This document shows, piece by piece, positions 1 to 8,779 of a stretch of DNA of 64,000 nt (positions are counted from its first letter, which is position 1; every line of letters begins with the position of its first letter). The notes under the pieces are model-generated. The model ran no database searches. It saw only the letters and a list, made by a program, of their open reading frames with translations, and was not told the DNA's origin. The position numbers and the translations under genes were made by a program. The DNA comes from Treponema denticola (lineage in GTDB: Bacteria > Spirochaetota > Spirochaetia > Treponematales > Treponemataceae): NCBI RefSeq assembly GCF_024400535.1, contig NZ_CP038800.1, positions 620,001-684,000 on the forward strand. Reading direction: 5' to 3'.

Positions 1-504
1 TTCATTGCGGTTATACAGTGCAAACATCGAGTTACAGCTTATATCTTTATTGACTATTTTTACGCTAAAGCGCATAACCATGACTTCCTGCTTTTTTTTA
101 TATTCCATATTTTCAGAGTTTATGCTTACATCATTTTTTGAATCTTTAAGCTCTACTTTACCGAACATTGTAACGGTATCGGTTTTGCGGTCGAATTTGA
201 TTAAATCTGCACTAAAACTATATCCTTTTTCAATATCTTCGCCATTAACCGAACCGCTTGCATTGACATATCTGTAGTCTGTTCCAAAAATTTCTATACT
301 GTTAGCAGATATGGTAAGGCTGTCTACCTTAACTTCAGCATTTCCTATCAAGTTGGTAGATTTTTTATTTTCTGCTACAGAGGCTGTTACCTTATCGGCC
401 TTAAAACTTATCTTTGAGCTTTGTGCATCAATCTTTATTAAAAAGAGAAAAGTAAAAAGACATGATATAAAAAATATTTTATGTTTGTATTTTTTAGTTT
501 CCAT
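1..504 (-). CDS. LptA/OstA-like periplasmic protein, 3' end outside window
   Basis: An open frame of 168 codons starts at 504 and runs off the left edge of the window. It has a signal-peptide-like N-terminus (Lys-rich start, hydrophobic stretch, Ala-Gln around residue 28). After that come regular beta-type repeats of the OstA/LptA kind, where short alternating strands carry phrases such as SFKADKVTA, TISANSIEI and VSINSENMEY. The family forms the periplasmic bridge for lipid transport to the outer membrane. A strong Shine-Dalgarno (AAAGGAGGAG, reading the minus strand) lies just upstream, inside the 3' end of the LptC-like gene, and the two genes overlap by 11 nt, so translation is probably coupled. 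What is carried in a spirochaete (lipooligosaccharide or another glycolipid) cannot be told from the sequence. Fold assignment is by pattern only. Confidence 0.7.
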   Translation of the reverse strand, partial: METKKYKHKIFFISCLFTFLFLIKIDAQSSKISFKADKVTASVAENKKSTNLIGNAEVKVDSLTISANSIEIFGTDYRYVNASGSVNGEDIEKGYSFSADLIKFDRKTDTVTMFGKVELKDSKNDVSINSENMEYKKKQEVMVMRFSVKIVNKDISCNSMFALYNRNE

Positions 505-1078
505 TTTTTTGCTCCTCCTTTGAATTTATATTCCCTTTTACTGACTGTACAAATTCAAATTCTTTTGATAATGTATTTGCTATAAAACCTGTTCCTTCAA
601 TATAAAATTCATCGCCTTTTTTAAAGCTTACTATTCCTTTTTCCGTTCCGTATAAAATATTTTCGGTTTTATCCCAAAAGAAAGCATCTCCTGAGATGGC
701 AAGGTTTTCTTTTAAATCTTCAAAGAAAACTTTTTTACCTAAAAAATATTTATTGTTTTTTTCATCTATTTTTACGATTCCTGCTCTTCCTTTTAATTCG
801 GCGCTTATTTTATCATTTTGAGGCTTAGTTTTGTCTGCTTTAAAAAATCTCAAGTTTTTCCCGACCCATACCTTATCAGGATCGTAAATTTCCAGCTCAG
901 TAAAATTCACTCTTAAATTTAGGGATGAGTCCTCATATTTGTCCAAATTTGCATTTTTAAATACAAAATTCGGTTTTTTTTCAAAATTTTGTGTCTCTTT
1001 ACTATAGTTTAAACTACAAGAAAGTGATATAATGGCTGGAATAGAGGCTATAAATAAAAATTTAGCTTTCTTGAACAT
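494..1078 (-). CDS. LptC-like lipoprotein (194 aa)
   Basis: A 194-residue exported protein. The N-terminus has a short basic start, a hydrophobic core and a Cys near residue 21 in the context IISLSC, which fits the relaxed spirochaetal lipobox. The rest is beta-rich with no obvious catalytic motif. The phrases NLRVNFTELEIYDPDKVWVG and GTGFIANTLSKEFEFVQSVKG resemble the end of LptC-family proteins, where a substrate-binding beta-jellyroll receives lipid from the inner-membrane transporter. The gene lies directly before the LptA-like gene and overlaps it, which is the usual lptC-lptA order and the best support for the call. The sequence alone would be weak evidence. Confidence 0.6.
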   Translation of the reverse strand: MFKKAKFLFIASIPAIISLSCSLNYSKETQNFEKKPNFVFKNANLDKYEDSSLNLRVNFTELEIYDPDKVWVGKNLRFFKADKTKPQNDKISAELKGRAGIVKIDEKNNKYFLGKKVFFEDLKENLAISGDAFFWDKTENILYGTEKGIVSFKKGDEFYIEGTGFIANTLSKEFEFVQSVKGNINSKEEQKNGN

Positions 1079-1129
1079 AGTTTTATTATACTATCTTTTT
1101 TAATCTTAGTCAAAAGCCTTGACTGCCGA

Positions 1130-1158
1130 TTGACATAATTAGGTATAGGGCGTAAACT
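1130..1158 (+). promoter_or_regulatory. Sigma-70-type promoter for cheR-cheB
   Basis: A perfect TTGACA (1130-1135) is followed after 17 nt by TAAACT (1153-1158, 4 of 6 matches). This places +1 near 1165, about 44 nt before the cheR start. A TAGGAG ribosome site precedes the ATG by 8 nt. I see no sigma-28 type signal here. Confidence 0.55.
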
Positions 1159-1208
1159 ATGGAGAAAATGTAAAAAAATAAATTTAAAGATAACTAGGAG
1201 CCTAGAGT

Positions 1209-2024
1209 ATGTCAGAATTTTTAACTGATCAAGAATTCCGTATGTTTAGCGATTTGATATATACCGCAAGCGGTATTACTTTTTCCGATACTAATAGGTC
1301 TATTTTGGAAAGCAGATTAAAAGGAAAACTTAGGGAAAAGCAGCTTGAAAAGGTTTCGGATTATTATGAAATGATTATAAAGAACTCGGAAGAGCAAAAG
1401 AATCTTTTAGACTCTGTTACAACGAATCTTACAAGATTTTTTAGAAATCAGCCTCATTTTGATGCATTAGAAAACTATGTTATTCCTGAACTTGTAAAGG
1501 TAAAAAGAGCCTCAGGTAAAAATAAAATTAAAATATGGAGCGCCGGCTGCTCAACCGGAGAGGAGCCTTATACCATAGCTATGGTTATGAAAAAACATCT
1601 TCCCGCAGGATTTTCAGCAGAAATTACAGCCTCCGACTTATCTCTAAAATGTCTTCTTGTCGGAAAAACAGGCTTTTATCAAGAATCCAGAGTTGCCGGA
1701 ATTCCGGAAGATTATTTAAAGCTTTATTTTGATAAGGTAAATGACGGTTACCAGGTAAAAAAAGACATAATGCAGATGGTAAATTTTGACTACCACAATT
1801 TAAAGCATGATTCAAAACATACCGACTTTGATCTTGTATTTTGCCGCAATGTTTTGATCTATTTTGACGAACCTGCACAAAAAGATGTTATTGATAGGTT
1901 CTGGCGTGCTATGTCGCCAAAGTCATTTTTATTTATAGGACATTCCGAGTCTTTATTCGGTATGGAAACTCAATTTAAGTTTGTAAAAACGGATTGGGCG
2001 TGTTTTTATCAAAAGGGATTTTAA
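1209..2024 (+). CDS. cheR: Chemotaxis protein methyltransferase CheR
   Basis: CheR (271 aa) transfers a methyl group from S-adenosylmethionine to glutamates on chemoreceptors, resetting their sensitivity. The SAM-binding motif is plain at about residues 112-121 (AGCSTGEEPY), and the second family signature is FCRNVLIYFD in the C-terminal third. The small helical N-terminal domain (residues 1-75) includes TNLTRFFRN, as in other CheR proteins. The start is fixed by TAGGAG 8 nt upstream. cheB follows 39 nt downstream in the same direction, giving a methylation/demethylation pair. Two chemoreceptors lie in this window (10.7 and 36.3 kb) as possible substrates. Length is normal for the family. Confidence 0.95.
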   Translation: MSEFLTDQEFRMFSDLIYTASGITFSDTNRSILESRLKGKLREKQLEKVSDYYEMIIKNSEEQKNLLDSVTTNLTRFFRNQPHFDALENYVIPELVKVKRASGKNKIKIWSAGCSTGEEPYTIAMVMKKHLPAGFSAEITASDLSLKCLLVGKTGFYQESRVAGIPEDYLKLYFDKVNDGYQVKKDIMQMVNFDYHNLKHDSKHTDFDLVFCRNVLIYFDEPAQKDVIDRFWRAMSPKSFLFIGHSESLFGMETQFKFVKTDWACFYQKGF

Positions 2025-2063
2025 TTTTACAATTTTTATATATCTTTTTAGAGGAGTCTTTTT

Positions 2064-3182
2064 ATGGAAGATATTCGTGTTTTGATAGTAGATGATTCGG
2101 CATTGATGAGAAACCTGATAGGGAAGATTGTTGAGGCTACACCCGGGTTAAAGATTGCCGATAAGGCTATGAACGGCCGGTTTGCACTTCAAAAACTTGA
2201 CCGTGTAATGCCTGATGTGATTGTTTTGGACTTGGAAATGCCTGAGATGAACGGCATAGAATTTTTAAGGGAGTTAAAAAAACAAAATATAAAAATCCCT
2301 GTAGTAATTTTGTCCAGTATTGCAAAAGAGGGTGCTAAGGTTACTATGGATTGTTTAGAACTTGGAGCTTGCGACTTTATTACAAAGCCTTCTGGCTCTG
2401 AATCTGCTAATCTAACTACAGTTTCAGAAACCCTTTCAAAAATGCTGCTTGCCTACGGCCGGCGTCATCAAATTGAAACAGGTACAAGAGGCACAGATAC
2501 AAAGCACCCTGTTTCGGACACATTTAAAAGTCCTCTCCCCAAGCCTATGGCAGCTCCTGAGCCTCAAAAAGAAGAAAAACCTAAGGCTCAAAGAGAGCAT
2601 GGAAATATTCAGATTATTGCTATCGGTATTTCAACCGGAGGCCCGAATGCTCTTCGTCAAGTATTTGCATCTATTGATAAGGATTTACCCCAGCCCATAG
2701 TTGTTGTACAGCATATGCCCCCAGGATTTACAAAAGAATTTGCTGCAAGTTTGGATAAGATCTGTCCTCTTGAAGTGAAAGAAGCCGAAGACGGTGATCT
2801 TATAAAGCCCGGCCGCATTCTCATTGCTCCCGGAGGAAAACACTTGATTGTAGAAAAGCGTTCTCTTGCCGCTGTTGCAAAAGTTATAGATACGGAACCT
2901 CAAAGCGGTCATAAGCCCAGCGTCGATGTTCTGTTTGAATCGGTTGCAAAGGAATATCAAAATCATGCTCTAGGTATAATAATGACAGGTATGGGCAAAG
3001 ATGGAGCTCAAAATATTACAAGGCTCTACACCGAAGGCTCCCGCACGATAGGCCAAGATGAGGCCTCTTCAGTCGTATACGGTATGCCCCGTGTCGCATG
3101 GGAAATGGGAGGCGTTATGGAGCAGGTAAGCCTTGATAATATGGCTGCTGCCATAAACCGCTACGGCAAGGAATTTGCCTAA
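2064..3182 (+). CDS. cheB: Chemotaxis response regulator / protein-glutamate methylesterase CheB
   Basis: A 372-residue two-domain CheB. Residues 1-120 form a receiver domain with the acidic pair Asp10-Asp11 and the phosphorylatable Asp56 (VIVLDLEMPEMNG). A linker of roughly 60 residues rich in Pro, Lys and Glu leads to the methylesterase domain. Its likely catalytic residues are Ser190 (GISTGGPNA), His217 (VVQHMPPG) and Asp313 (GMGKDGA). When phosphorylated by CheA, CheB removes methyl groups from receptors and so opposes CheR, encoded immediately upstream. GAGGAG precedes the ATG. A terminator follows the stop codon. All key residues are present, so the enzyme should be active. Confidence 0.96.
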   Translation: MEDIRVLIVDDSALMRNLIGKIVEATPGLKIADKAMNGRFALQKLDRVMPDVIVLDLEMPEMNGIEFLRELKKQNIKIPVVILSSIAKEGAKVTMDCLELGACDFITKPSGSESANLTTVSETLSKMLLAYGRRHQIETGTRGTDTKHPVSDTFKSPLPKPMAAPEPQKEEKPKAQREHGNIQIIAIGISTGGPNALRQVFASIDKDLPQPIVVVQHMPPGFTKEFAASLDKICPLEVKEAEDGDLIKPGRILIAPGGKHLIVEKRSLAAVAKVIDTEPQSGHKPSVDVLFESVAKEYQNHALGIIMTGMGKDGAQNITRLYTEGSRTIGQDEASSVVYGMPRVAWEMGGVMEQVSLDNMAAAINRYGKEFA

Positions 3183-3202
3183 AAATTTAAGCTGGTATAA
3201 AA

Positions 3203-3232
3203 AAAACCGTCCGGTAAAGGACGGTTTTTTAT
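3203..3232. terminator. Bidirectional intrinsic terminator after cheB
   Basis: A perfect 10-bp stem, AAAACCGTCC (3203-3212) paired with GGACGGTTTT (3219-3228), with a GGTAAA loop and a T tract. The upstream A tract lets it also serve the converging gene on the minus strand. Confidence 0.9.
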
Positions 3233-3250
3233 TCACATTTTAAAATAGAT

Positions 3251-3760
3251 TTAGAGCCTGATAAAATGTAATAAGAGCTCCCCGTATTTTGAATAAAGTT
3301 TTATTTCATTTACTGTAAGTTTAAGAATCTCTGTGTTTTTTAAATTTTGCTCAAAGGCCTTATCAAATGGCTTTCCTATAGTATTTGACGGGTCGACATG
3401 CTTTTTTTCATTTATTTGAAAATTAAAAAAGTATTCTGTTTGCTTTGTCTTTGTTTTTTGTTTCCATATTCCGGTATAGTCGCTTATTCCGCTGGTAGCT
3501 TCAAATTTTCCATCCTTTAAAAACTTAATACGGGAAGTAAGCATATTTGCATCTAAAAACATATACTGTCCGTTTTCAAGATAGCAGCCGGCCAGTCTCC
3601 AAACCCTTTCGGTTATATATTCGTCAAGTGGCGCTAAAACGATTTTTTCTTTTAGCTGAGAAGACCTTTTATCTTCTTTTTGTGTAGATTTTAGGGTTTC
3701 ACATGAGCCTATGAGTACAATACTCATTATGGTAAGTAATAAAATAAAGCTTCTTTTCAT
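3251..3760 (-). CDS. META/HslJ-like putative lipoprotein (169 aa)
   Basis: A short exported protein. The N-terminus is a lipoprotein-type signal with Cys20 in the context VLIGSC. The central part (WRLAGCYLENGQ, then a strand ending KFLKDGKFEATSG and a GIWK turn) follows the pattern of META/HslJ domains, which are small beta-barrels found in secreted bacterial proteins of poorly defined function. The C-terminus LLLHFIRL also matches the usual closing strand. It is monocistronic, convergent with cheB, and divergent from tRNA-Ala. No catalytic motif is visible. The family match is by eye and moderately sure. Confidence 0.5.
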   Translation of the reverse strand: MKRSFILLLTIMSIVLIGSCETLKSTQKEDKRSSQLKEKIVLAPLDEYITERVWRLAGCYLENGQYMFLDANMLTSRIKFLKDGKFEATSGISDYTGIWKQKTKTKQTEYFFNFQINEKKHVDPSNTIGKPFDKAFEQNLKNTEILKLTVNEIKLYSKYGELLLHFIRL

Positions 3761-3874
3761 GTTTTATATTCTACGCAAAAAATTTGAAAAAAACAAGATA
3801 CCTGATTGCTTTTTTTTTTTATTTGATGTAACATTAAGCAACATAATTCTTGCAATGAGTTTATTTACAGCTTT

Positions 3875-3947
3875 GGGGAATTAGCTCAGTTGGTAGAGCG
3901 ATTGGTTCGCAATCAATAGGTCGTGGGTTCGATTCCCATATTCTCCA
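3875..3947 (+). tRNA. tRNA-Ala (anticodon CGC)
   Basis: Cloverleaf of 73 nt: 7-bp acceptor GGGGAAT/ATTCTCC, D arm GCTC/GAGC, anticodon stem ATTGG/TCAAT with loop TTCGCAA (anticodon CGC), and T arm GTGGG/CCCAT with loop TTCGATT. The G3-T70 wobble pair, the main alanine identity element, is present. CCA is not encoded. Confidence 0.93.
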
Positions 3948-3988
3948 ATACCTTTTCCGCTAAAAAATATATTCCGGGAGCATCTTAA

Positions 3989-5023
3989 ATGAACCACTCT
4001 TTTAAAAACTTTTTGGTTAAAAAGAACATCGAAATATCGGCTAAGCGTTATTTTATCGACGCTATGAGTGCGATGGCGATGGGGCTTTTTTCTTCTCTTT
4101 TGGTAGGTACCATACTAAACAGTATCGGTCTTAAACTTAATATTCCTTTTTTGACTAAAACCGTCTGGCCGATCTGCCGAGATATGACGGGGGCCGCAAT
4201 CGGTATAGCCATAGCCCATGCTTTAAAAGCCCACACCTTTGTGCTTTTTTCGGCAACGATAGTAGGCTTTGCAGGGAACAAGCTTGGCGGGCCTGTAGGC
4301 GCCTTTGTCGCAACGATAATCAGCACCGAGCTTGGAAAGGCTGTCTCCCGCGAAACAAAGATTGATCTAATCGTTACCCCTATGGTAACTATTATTTCCG
4401 GTACTATAATTGCGGCCTTGGTAGGGCCGGGAATGTCCTCTTTTATGACTTGGCTTGGAAAAATCATTATGGACGCTACTACCCTCCAGCCCTTTTGGAT
4501 GGGAGTTACGGTTTCAGTGTTGGTCGGCATTATTCTTACCCTGCCTATAAGCAGTGCTGCCATCTGTATGATGCTTTCTCTTGCAGGGCTTGCAGGAGGA
4601 GCTGCAACCGTCGGCTGTGCCGCTCAGATGATAGGCTTCGCGGTTATGAGTTATCGGGATAACGGGCTTGGAGGAAGTTTTGCCGTAGGCATAGGAACAA
4701 GTATGCTCCACATGCCCAATATTATCAAAAACCCTAGGATATGGATACCGCCGACCTTGACGGCGGCTATTTTAGGCCCCTTGGCTACTATTATTTTTAA
4801 AATGGAAAATATCCCCCTCGGTTCAGGTATGGGAACCTGCGGCCTTGTCGGTCAAATTGGAACTATAACGGCAATGGACTCTATAGGGAAGGGAGGCCTA
4901 GACACATATTTTGCTATTTTTCTTTTACACTTTATCCTGCCGGCTGTATTAGCATTATTTTTTACCTTTATTTTAAGAAAGATAAATTGGATTAAGGATG
5001 GGGATTTAAAGCTGGATCTTTAA
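3989..5023 (+). CDS. PTS transporter subunit IIC, PTS_EIIC_2 family
   Basis: A very hydrophobic 344-residue protein with about ten possible membrane segments and Gly/Ala-rich stretches. It has the look of the PTS_EIIC_2 family: PICRDMTGAAIGIAIAHAL near residues 60-80, FAGNKLGGPVGAFVATIISTELGK around 95-120, and SAAICMMLSLAGLAGGAAT in the second half. These proteins are thought to be permease subunits of phosphotransferase systems, but no IIA or IIB partner is adjacent, so substrate and mechanism are unknown. It stands alone between tRNA-Ala and a shared terminator and converges on hppA. GGAG lies about 9 nt before the ATG. Confidence 0.7.
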   Translation: MNHSFKNFLVKKNIEISAKRYFIDAMSAMAMGLFSSLLVGTILNSIGLKLNIPFLTKTVWPICRDMTGAAIGIAIAHALKAHTFVLFSATIVGFAGNKLGGPVGAFVATIISTELGKAVSRETKIDLIVTPMVTIISGTIIAALVGPGMSSFMTWLGKIIMDATTLQPFWMGVTVSVLVGIILTLPISSAAICMMLSLAGLAGGAATVGCAAQMIGFAVMSYRDNGLGGSFAVGIGTSMLHMPNIIKNPRIWIPPTLTAAILGPLATIIFKMENIPLGSGMGTCGLVGQIGTITAMDSIGKGGLDTYFAIFLLHFILPAVLALFFTFILRKINWIKDGDLKLDL

Positions 5024-5070
5024 AGCGTTTTTTATAATAAATTTTACGGGAGAAATCAGCAACACTGATA

Positions 5071-5104
5071 AAAAAAAGACGGCATTTACTGCCGTCTTTT
5101 TTTG
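5071..5104. terminator. Bidirectional terminator between the PTS gene and hppA
   Basis: An A-tract, AAAAAAAGACGGCA (5071-5084), pairs with TGCCGTCTTTTTTT across a TTTAC loop. The A and T flanks make it usable from both strands. Confidence 0.9.
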
Positions 5105-5122
5105 TTTAACAAGCTGTTTTAT

Positions 5123-7195
5123 TTAGCCCCAAAAAGCTTTTAGCATAGGAGCTATAACCAATGAAACCATTGACATAAGCTTAATCAATATGTTGATGGA
5201 GGGACCGGAAGTATCTTTGAAGGGGTCTCCTACAGTGTCGCCTACAACAGCGGCCTTGTGAGAAGGTGAGCCTTTTCCGCCTGCGATTCCGCCTTCAATC
5301 ATCTTCTTTGCATTATCCCATGCACCGCCTGCATTGGACATAAAGACTGCCAATACAACGCCCGATACGGTTACGCCTGTCAAAAGACCGATTAACATTG
5401 CGGGGCCTCCTGCAAAGCCTACAATGATGGGGGTAACAATTGCAGCAAGACCCGGGATAATCATTTCTTTTAATGCAGCCTGAGTACTGATATCTACGCA
5501 CCTCTTATAATCCGGTTTTTCGGTATTTTCCAAGATGCCGGGGTGCTGTTTAAACTGGCGGCGAACTTCTTCGATCATCTTATGAGCAGCTTTTCCTACA
5601 GCCGACATTGTTAAGGCTGAGAACAAGAAGGGGAAAACTCCTCCTAAAAGAACGCCGACAAGAACGTTAATGTTTGTAATATCTACGCTTGCTACACCGG
5701 ACTGCTCTTTAAATGAGGTAAAGAGGATGATGGCTGTTAAAGCAGCTGATCCGATAGCAAAACCCTTACCGATAGCGGCTGTTGTATTTCCTACAGCATC
5801 AAGGCTGTCAGTAATATTGCGGACATCCTTGGGGAAGTTTGCCATCTCGGCAAGACCGCCTGCATTGTCGGCTATTGGGCCGTAAGCATCAACTGCAAGC
5901 TGGATTCCTAGGGTTACCAACATACCTACAGCAGCTATACCTACACCATAAAGGCCTGCCAACATAAAGCTTGAAAAGATTGAAGCTCCGATTAAAAGCA
6001 TTACAGGGAAGGCGCTTCTCATACCTACGGCTAAACCTGAAATAATCGTGGTTGCAGCTCCTGTTTCGCAAGCATCTACTATGCCTTTAACCGGCTTTTT
6101 GCCTGTACCTGTGTAGAATTCGGTAATGATACCGATTAAAACGCCTGCGGCAAGACCTATTACTGTAGAAGCAAATACATGTAAATATCCTTGGGTTCCG
6201 TTAAATGTTGCATCGCCCATGATGAATTTTACCAGGAAGAAAACAAAGATGGTTGCAACGATTGCGGCTCCGAAAGTTCCTGTGTTAAGGGCTTTTTGAG
6301 GGTTTGAACCGGGTTTTGCCTTTACAAAGAATGTTCCGATTAAAGAGGCTGCAAGGCCTACAACCGAAATCAGCAAGGGCAAAATCATCATCTTAATTTT
6401 TAAAGAAGAATCGGGTGTATTTATGATTAGGCCTAAGATCATTGCTCCTACCAACGAACCGACAAAGGATTCAAAAAGGTCGGCACCCATGCCTGCAACG
6501 TCTCCTACATTGTCGCCTACGTTGTCTGCAATAGTGGCAGGGTTTCTGGGGTCATCTTCGGGGATACCTGCTTCAACCTTTCCTACAAGGTCGGCTCCTA
6601 CGTCGGCAGCCTTTGTATAAATACCGCCGCCTACACGTGAAAAAAGAGCAATCGAGGATGCTCCCAAAGAAAAAGCTGTGGCTAAGGGTAAAATAATGTC
6701 TTTTAGTACATCTTCACTTGTTCCTAAAATTGAAGTAGAAAGAATGAGAACGATAAAAAGGCCTATAAAAGCAAGACCGACAACGCTCATTCCCATAACG
6801 CTTCCGCCTGAAAAAGCAATTTTTAAAGCTCCGTTTAGGCCCTGATCCTTCGCAGCCTGTGTTGTGCGTGAGTTGGCCTGTGTTGCAACACGCATACCTA
6901 TGTATCCGGCCGACATTGAAGCAAGAGCGCCGAGCAAGAATGAAAGGGACTGGAACCTAAGAGCTCCATTATTTCCGATAGCTAAAAAAACGGCAACTAT
7001 GGCGATAAAAGGAAGAAGAGTTAAATATTCTCTTCTTAAAAAAGCCATGGCCCCATCGGCTATATGGCCTCCAATTTCTTTTAAAGACTGATCTGAAACC
7101 TTTTGTTTATAAATCCACAAGGTTCTTACAAGTGCATAAGCTAGGGCTGCAATCCCGCCTCCAAGCACAGCATACAATGCGAGTGAAATACTCAT
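5123..7195 (-). CDS. hppA: Membrane-bound ion-pumping inorganic pyrophosphatase (K+-dependent type)
   Basis: A 690-residue integral membrane pyrophosphatase that couples hydrolysis of pyrophosphate to export of H+ or Na+. The substrate-binding loops are intact: [11 protein letters not shown] and the Asp-rich [20 protein letters not shown] in the N-terminal half, [11 protein letters not shown] in the middle, and GGAWDNAKK plus [13 protein letters not shown] near the C-terminus. In the diagnostic segment [18 protein letters not shown] the residue after NTT is Ala, not Lys, which marks the K+-dependent subclass. Whether H+ or Na+ is pumped cannot be decided by eye. AGGAGG stands five bases before the ATG. 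It is transcribed alone from a promoter just upstream. Confidence 0.95.
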   Translation of the reverse strand: MSISLALYAVLGGGIAALAYALVRTLWIYKQKVSDQSLKEIGGHIADGAMAFLRREYLTLLPFIAIVAVFLAIGNNGALRFQSLSFLLGALASMSAGYIGMRVATQANSRTTQAAKDQGLNGALKIAFSGGSVMGMSVVGLAFIGLFIVLILSTSILGTSEDVLKDIILPLATAFSLGASSIALFSRVGGGIYTKAADVGADLVGKVEAGIPEDDPRNPATIADNVGDNVGDVAGMGADLFESFVGSLVGAMILGLIINTPDSSLKIKMMILPLLISVVGLAASLIGTFFVKAKPGSNPQKALNTGTFGAAIVATIFVFFLVKFIMGDATFNGTQGYLHVFASTVIGLAAGVLIGIITEFYTGTGKKPVKGIVDACETGAATTIISGLAVGMRSAFPVMLLIGASIFSSFMLAGLYGVGIAAVGMLVTLGIQLAVDAYGPIADNAGGLAEMANFPKDVRNITDSLDAVGNTTAAIGKGFAIGSAALTAIILFTSFKEQSGVASVDITNINVLVGVLLGGVFPFLFSALTMSAVGKAAHKMIEEVRRQFKQHPGILENTEKPDYKRCVDISTQAALKEMIIPGLAAIVTPIIVGFAGGPAMLIGLLTGVTVSGVVLAVFMSNAGGAWDNAKKMIEGGIAGGKGSPSHKAAVVGDTVGDPFKDTSGPSINILIKLMSMVSLVIAPMLKAFWG

Positions 7196-7230
7196 TTGTT
7201 CCTCCTGTTGTATTGTACAACTTGAAATAG

Positions 7231-7236
7231 ATTATA
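7231..7236 (-). promoter_or_regulatory. -10 box for hppA
   Basis: On the minus strand a perfect TATAAT lies about 35 nt upstream of the hppA start. The -35 region is weak, so only the -10 is claimed. Confidence 0.4.
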
Positions 7237-7333
7237 CGGTTTTTCCGTCATAATATCTTTAAATTTAGCATATTTTTAATAGTTATGCAATAGCCGCAGC
7301 AGAATCTAATTGAGAGGTTTTTATAAACCTGTT

Positions 7334-8773
7334 TTATAAAACTCCGGCTTCAAGGTCAAAACCATTACGGGCTATGATTTTTGCTTTGACTATGGAGCCC
7401 GGAGCAATATCCTTGCCTTCCGAATCCTTTTTTTCATAAGTAAAGTTTAAAATTACAGCTCCGTCTACATCGGGAGCCTGAAACCATGCTCTTCCGAGGG
7501 CTAAAAAAGTTTTATCGTCTTCTGTTTTATCATCTTCCTCTGTAGGGATTAGCTCTTCAATAAAGACTTCCGTTTCGGTACCGATAAAGGATTCAAGTTT
7601 TTTTTCGGTAATTTCTTTTTGAATAAGTCTGATTTCTTCAAGCCTTTTTTCTGCCGTCCTTTTAGGCACAGGTTTTTTAAAGGAATAAGAAGCCGTATTT
7701 TCTTCTCTGGAATATGTAAAACCTCCCGACCACAGGGGCTGCAGTTTTTTTAAAAATTCGGCAGTTTTTTTAAAATCTTCTTCGGTTTCTCCCGGAAAGC
7801 CCGCCAAAAAAGTTGTGCGTATTTGAGGCTCTCCATAAGGACTTGCCGATTTTCTAAAAGCCTCTCTTATGGCTTGAACCAATTCCAGATACTTTTCAGC
7901 AGAGCCTTTTCTATTCATAGCCTTGATTATTGTTTCCGACCCGGATTGAAAAGGTATATCAAAATACGGTAAAAACCTTTTATCTTGAGTTATTATATCG
8001 AGTATGTCGAGGGGAAAATGATCGGGATGGATATAAAGGAGGCGAATTTTAAAAGAACCTTTTATTTTTGAGATAGCCTCTAAAAGTGATGCTAAGCCGG
8101 ACTTGGAGCTCTCTTTAGGCTCTTTGGTGTCATCTTTTCCTGTTTGATAGGCCGCTAAGTCCTGACCTATCAAGTTGAACTCATAAAAGCCTCTTTCCAG
8201 AAAAGTTTCTATTTCATCACAAATTTCTTTTATAGGGCGGCTTCTAAGCCTTCCTCTTATAATCGGGATAGCACAAAAGCTGCAAAAGTTATCACAGCCT
8301 TCGGTTATTTTAATATAGGCCGAACGTGGAAAATTAAGTATTTGCGGCCTTTCCCCTCCGCAGACACCTATCTGAGGCGGAACTAGGATATTACGGGTCA
8401 GCTTTTTATTTTCCGGCTTTTTTGAAAACAGTGTATTCACTATTTGGGGTAAAAGGGAAAGATTTCCGTTTCCAAAAATAGCGTCTGCTTCAGGCAAATC
8501 TTTTTTTAAAGTCTCAGCATAGCGCTCTGCTAGGCAGCCTGCTAAAAGGATTTTTGCTTTTGGATATTCCAGTCTAGCCTGTAAAACAGAGTTGAGAGAC
8601 TCTTCCTTTGCAGAGTTAATAAATCCGCAAGAGTTGACAATTATAAGCTCCGCTTCATTTGGATCAAGAGTATTTTCCCATCCTAATTGACCCATTATAC
8701 CGATAATGAGCTCTGCATCTACCTGATTTTTTGCACAGCCATGCAAATCTATAAAAAATTTCTTTGAAGGCAT
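7334..8773 (-). CDS. rimO: Ribosomal protein S12 methylthiotransferase RimO
   Basis: A 479-residue radical-SAM enzyme that adds a methylthio group to an aspartate of ribosomal protein S12. Three N-terminal cysteines for the auxiliary iron-sulfur cluster are at residues 13 (LHGCAKNQ), 49 (NSCGFI) and 80 (AGCLAERY). The radical-SAM cluster motif is CDNFCSFC, preceded by AYIKITEG. A C-terminal TRAM-like domain (from about residue 400) completes the family layout. The LHGCAKNQVD start is typical of RimO rather than MiaB. It is last in the operon lolA - rodZ-like - rimO, with a 6-nt gap from the gene before. A slightly long insertion (KDDTKEPKESSKSG) lies after the Asp-Leu-Ala-Ala-Tyr stretch. Confidence 0.95.
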   Translation of the reverse strand: MPSKKFFIDLHGCAKNQVDAELIIGIMGQLGWENTLDPNEAELIIVNSCGFINSAKEESLNSVLQARLEYPKAKILLAGCLAERYAETLKKDLPEADAIFGNGNLSLLPQIVNTLFSKKPENKKLTRNILVPPQIGVCGGERPQILNFPRSAYIKITEGCDNFCSFCAIPIIRGRLRSRPIKEICDEIETFLERGFYEFNLIGQDLAAYQTGKDDTKEPKESSKSGLASLLEAISKIKGSFKIRLLYIHPDHFPLDILDIITQDKRFLPYFDIPFQSGSETIIKAMNRKGSAEKYLELVQAIREAFRKSASPYGEPQIRTTFLAGFPGETEEDFKKTAEFLKKLQPLWSGGFTYSREENTASYSFKKPVPKRTAEKRLEEIRLIQKEITEKKLESFIGTETEVFIEELIPTEEDDKTEDDKTFLALGRAWFQAPDVDGAVILNFTYEKKDSEGKDIAPGSIVKAKIIARNGFDLEAGVL

Positions 8774-8779
8774 CTAATT

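Noticed and set aside
4048-4563. Long antisense open frame (171 codons) opposite the PTS_EIIC_2 gene
   Set aside because: It is the mirror of a hydrophobic gene: composition follows the sense codons and there is no ribosome site or promoter. The same holds for the antisense frames within hppA, hutU, pgi, proS and recG.
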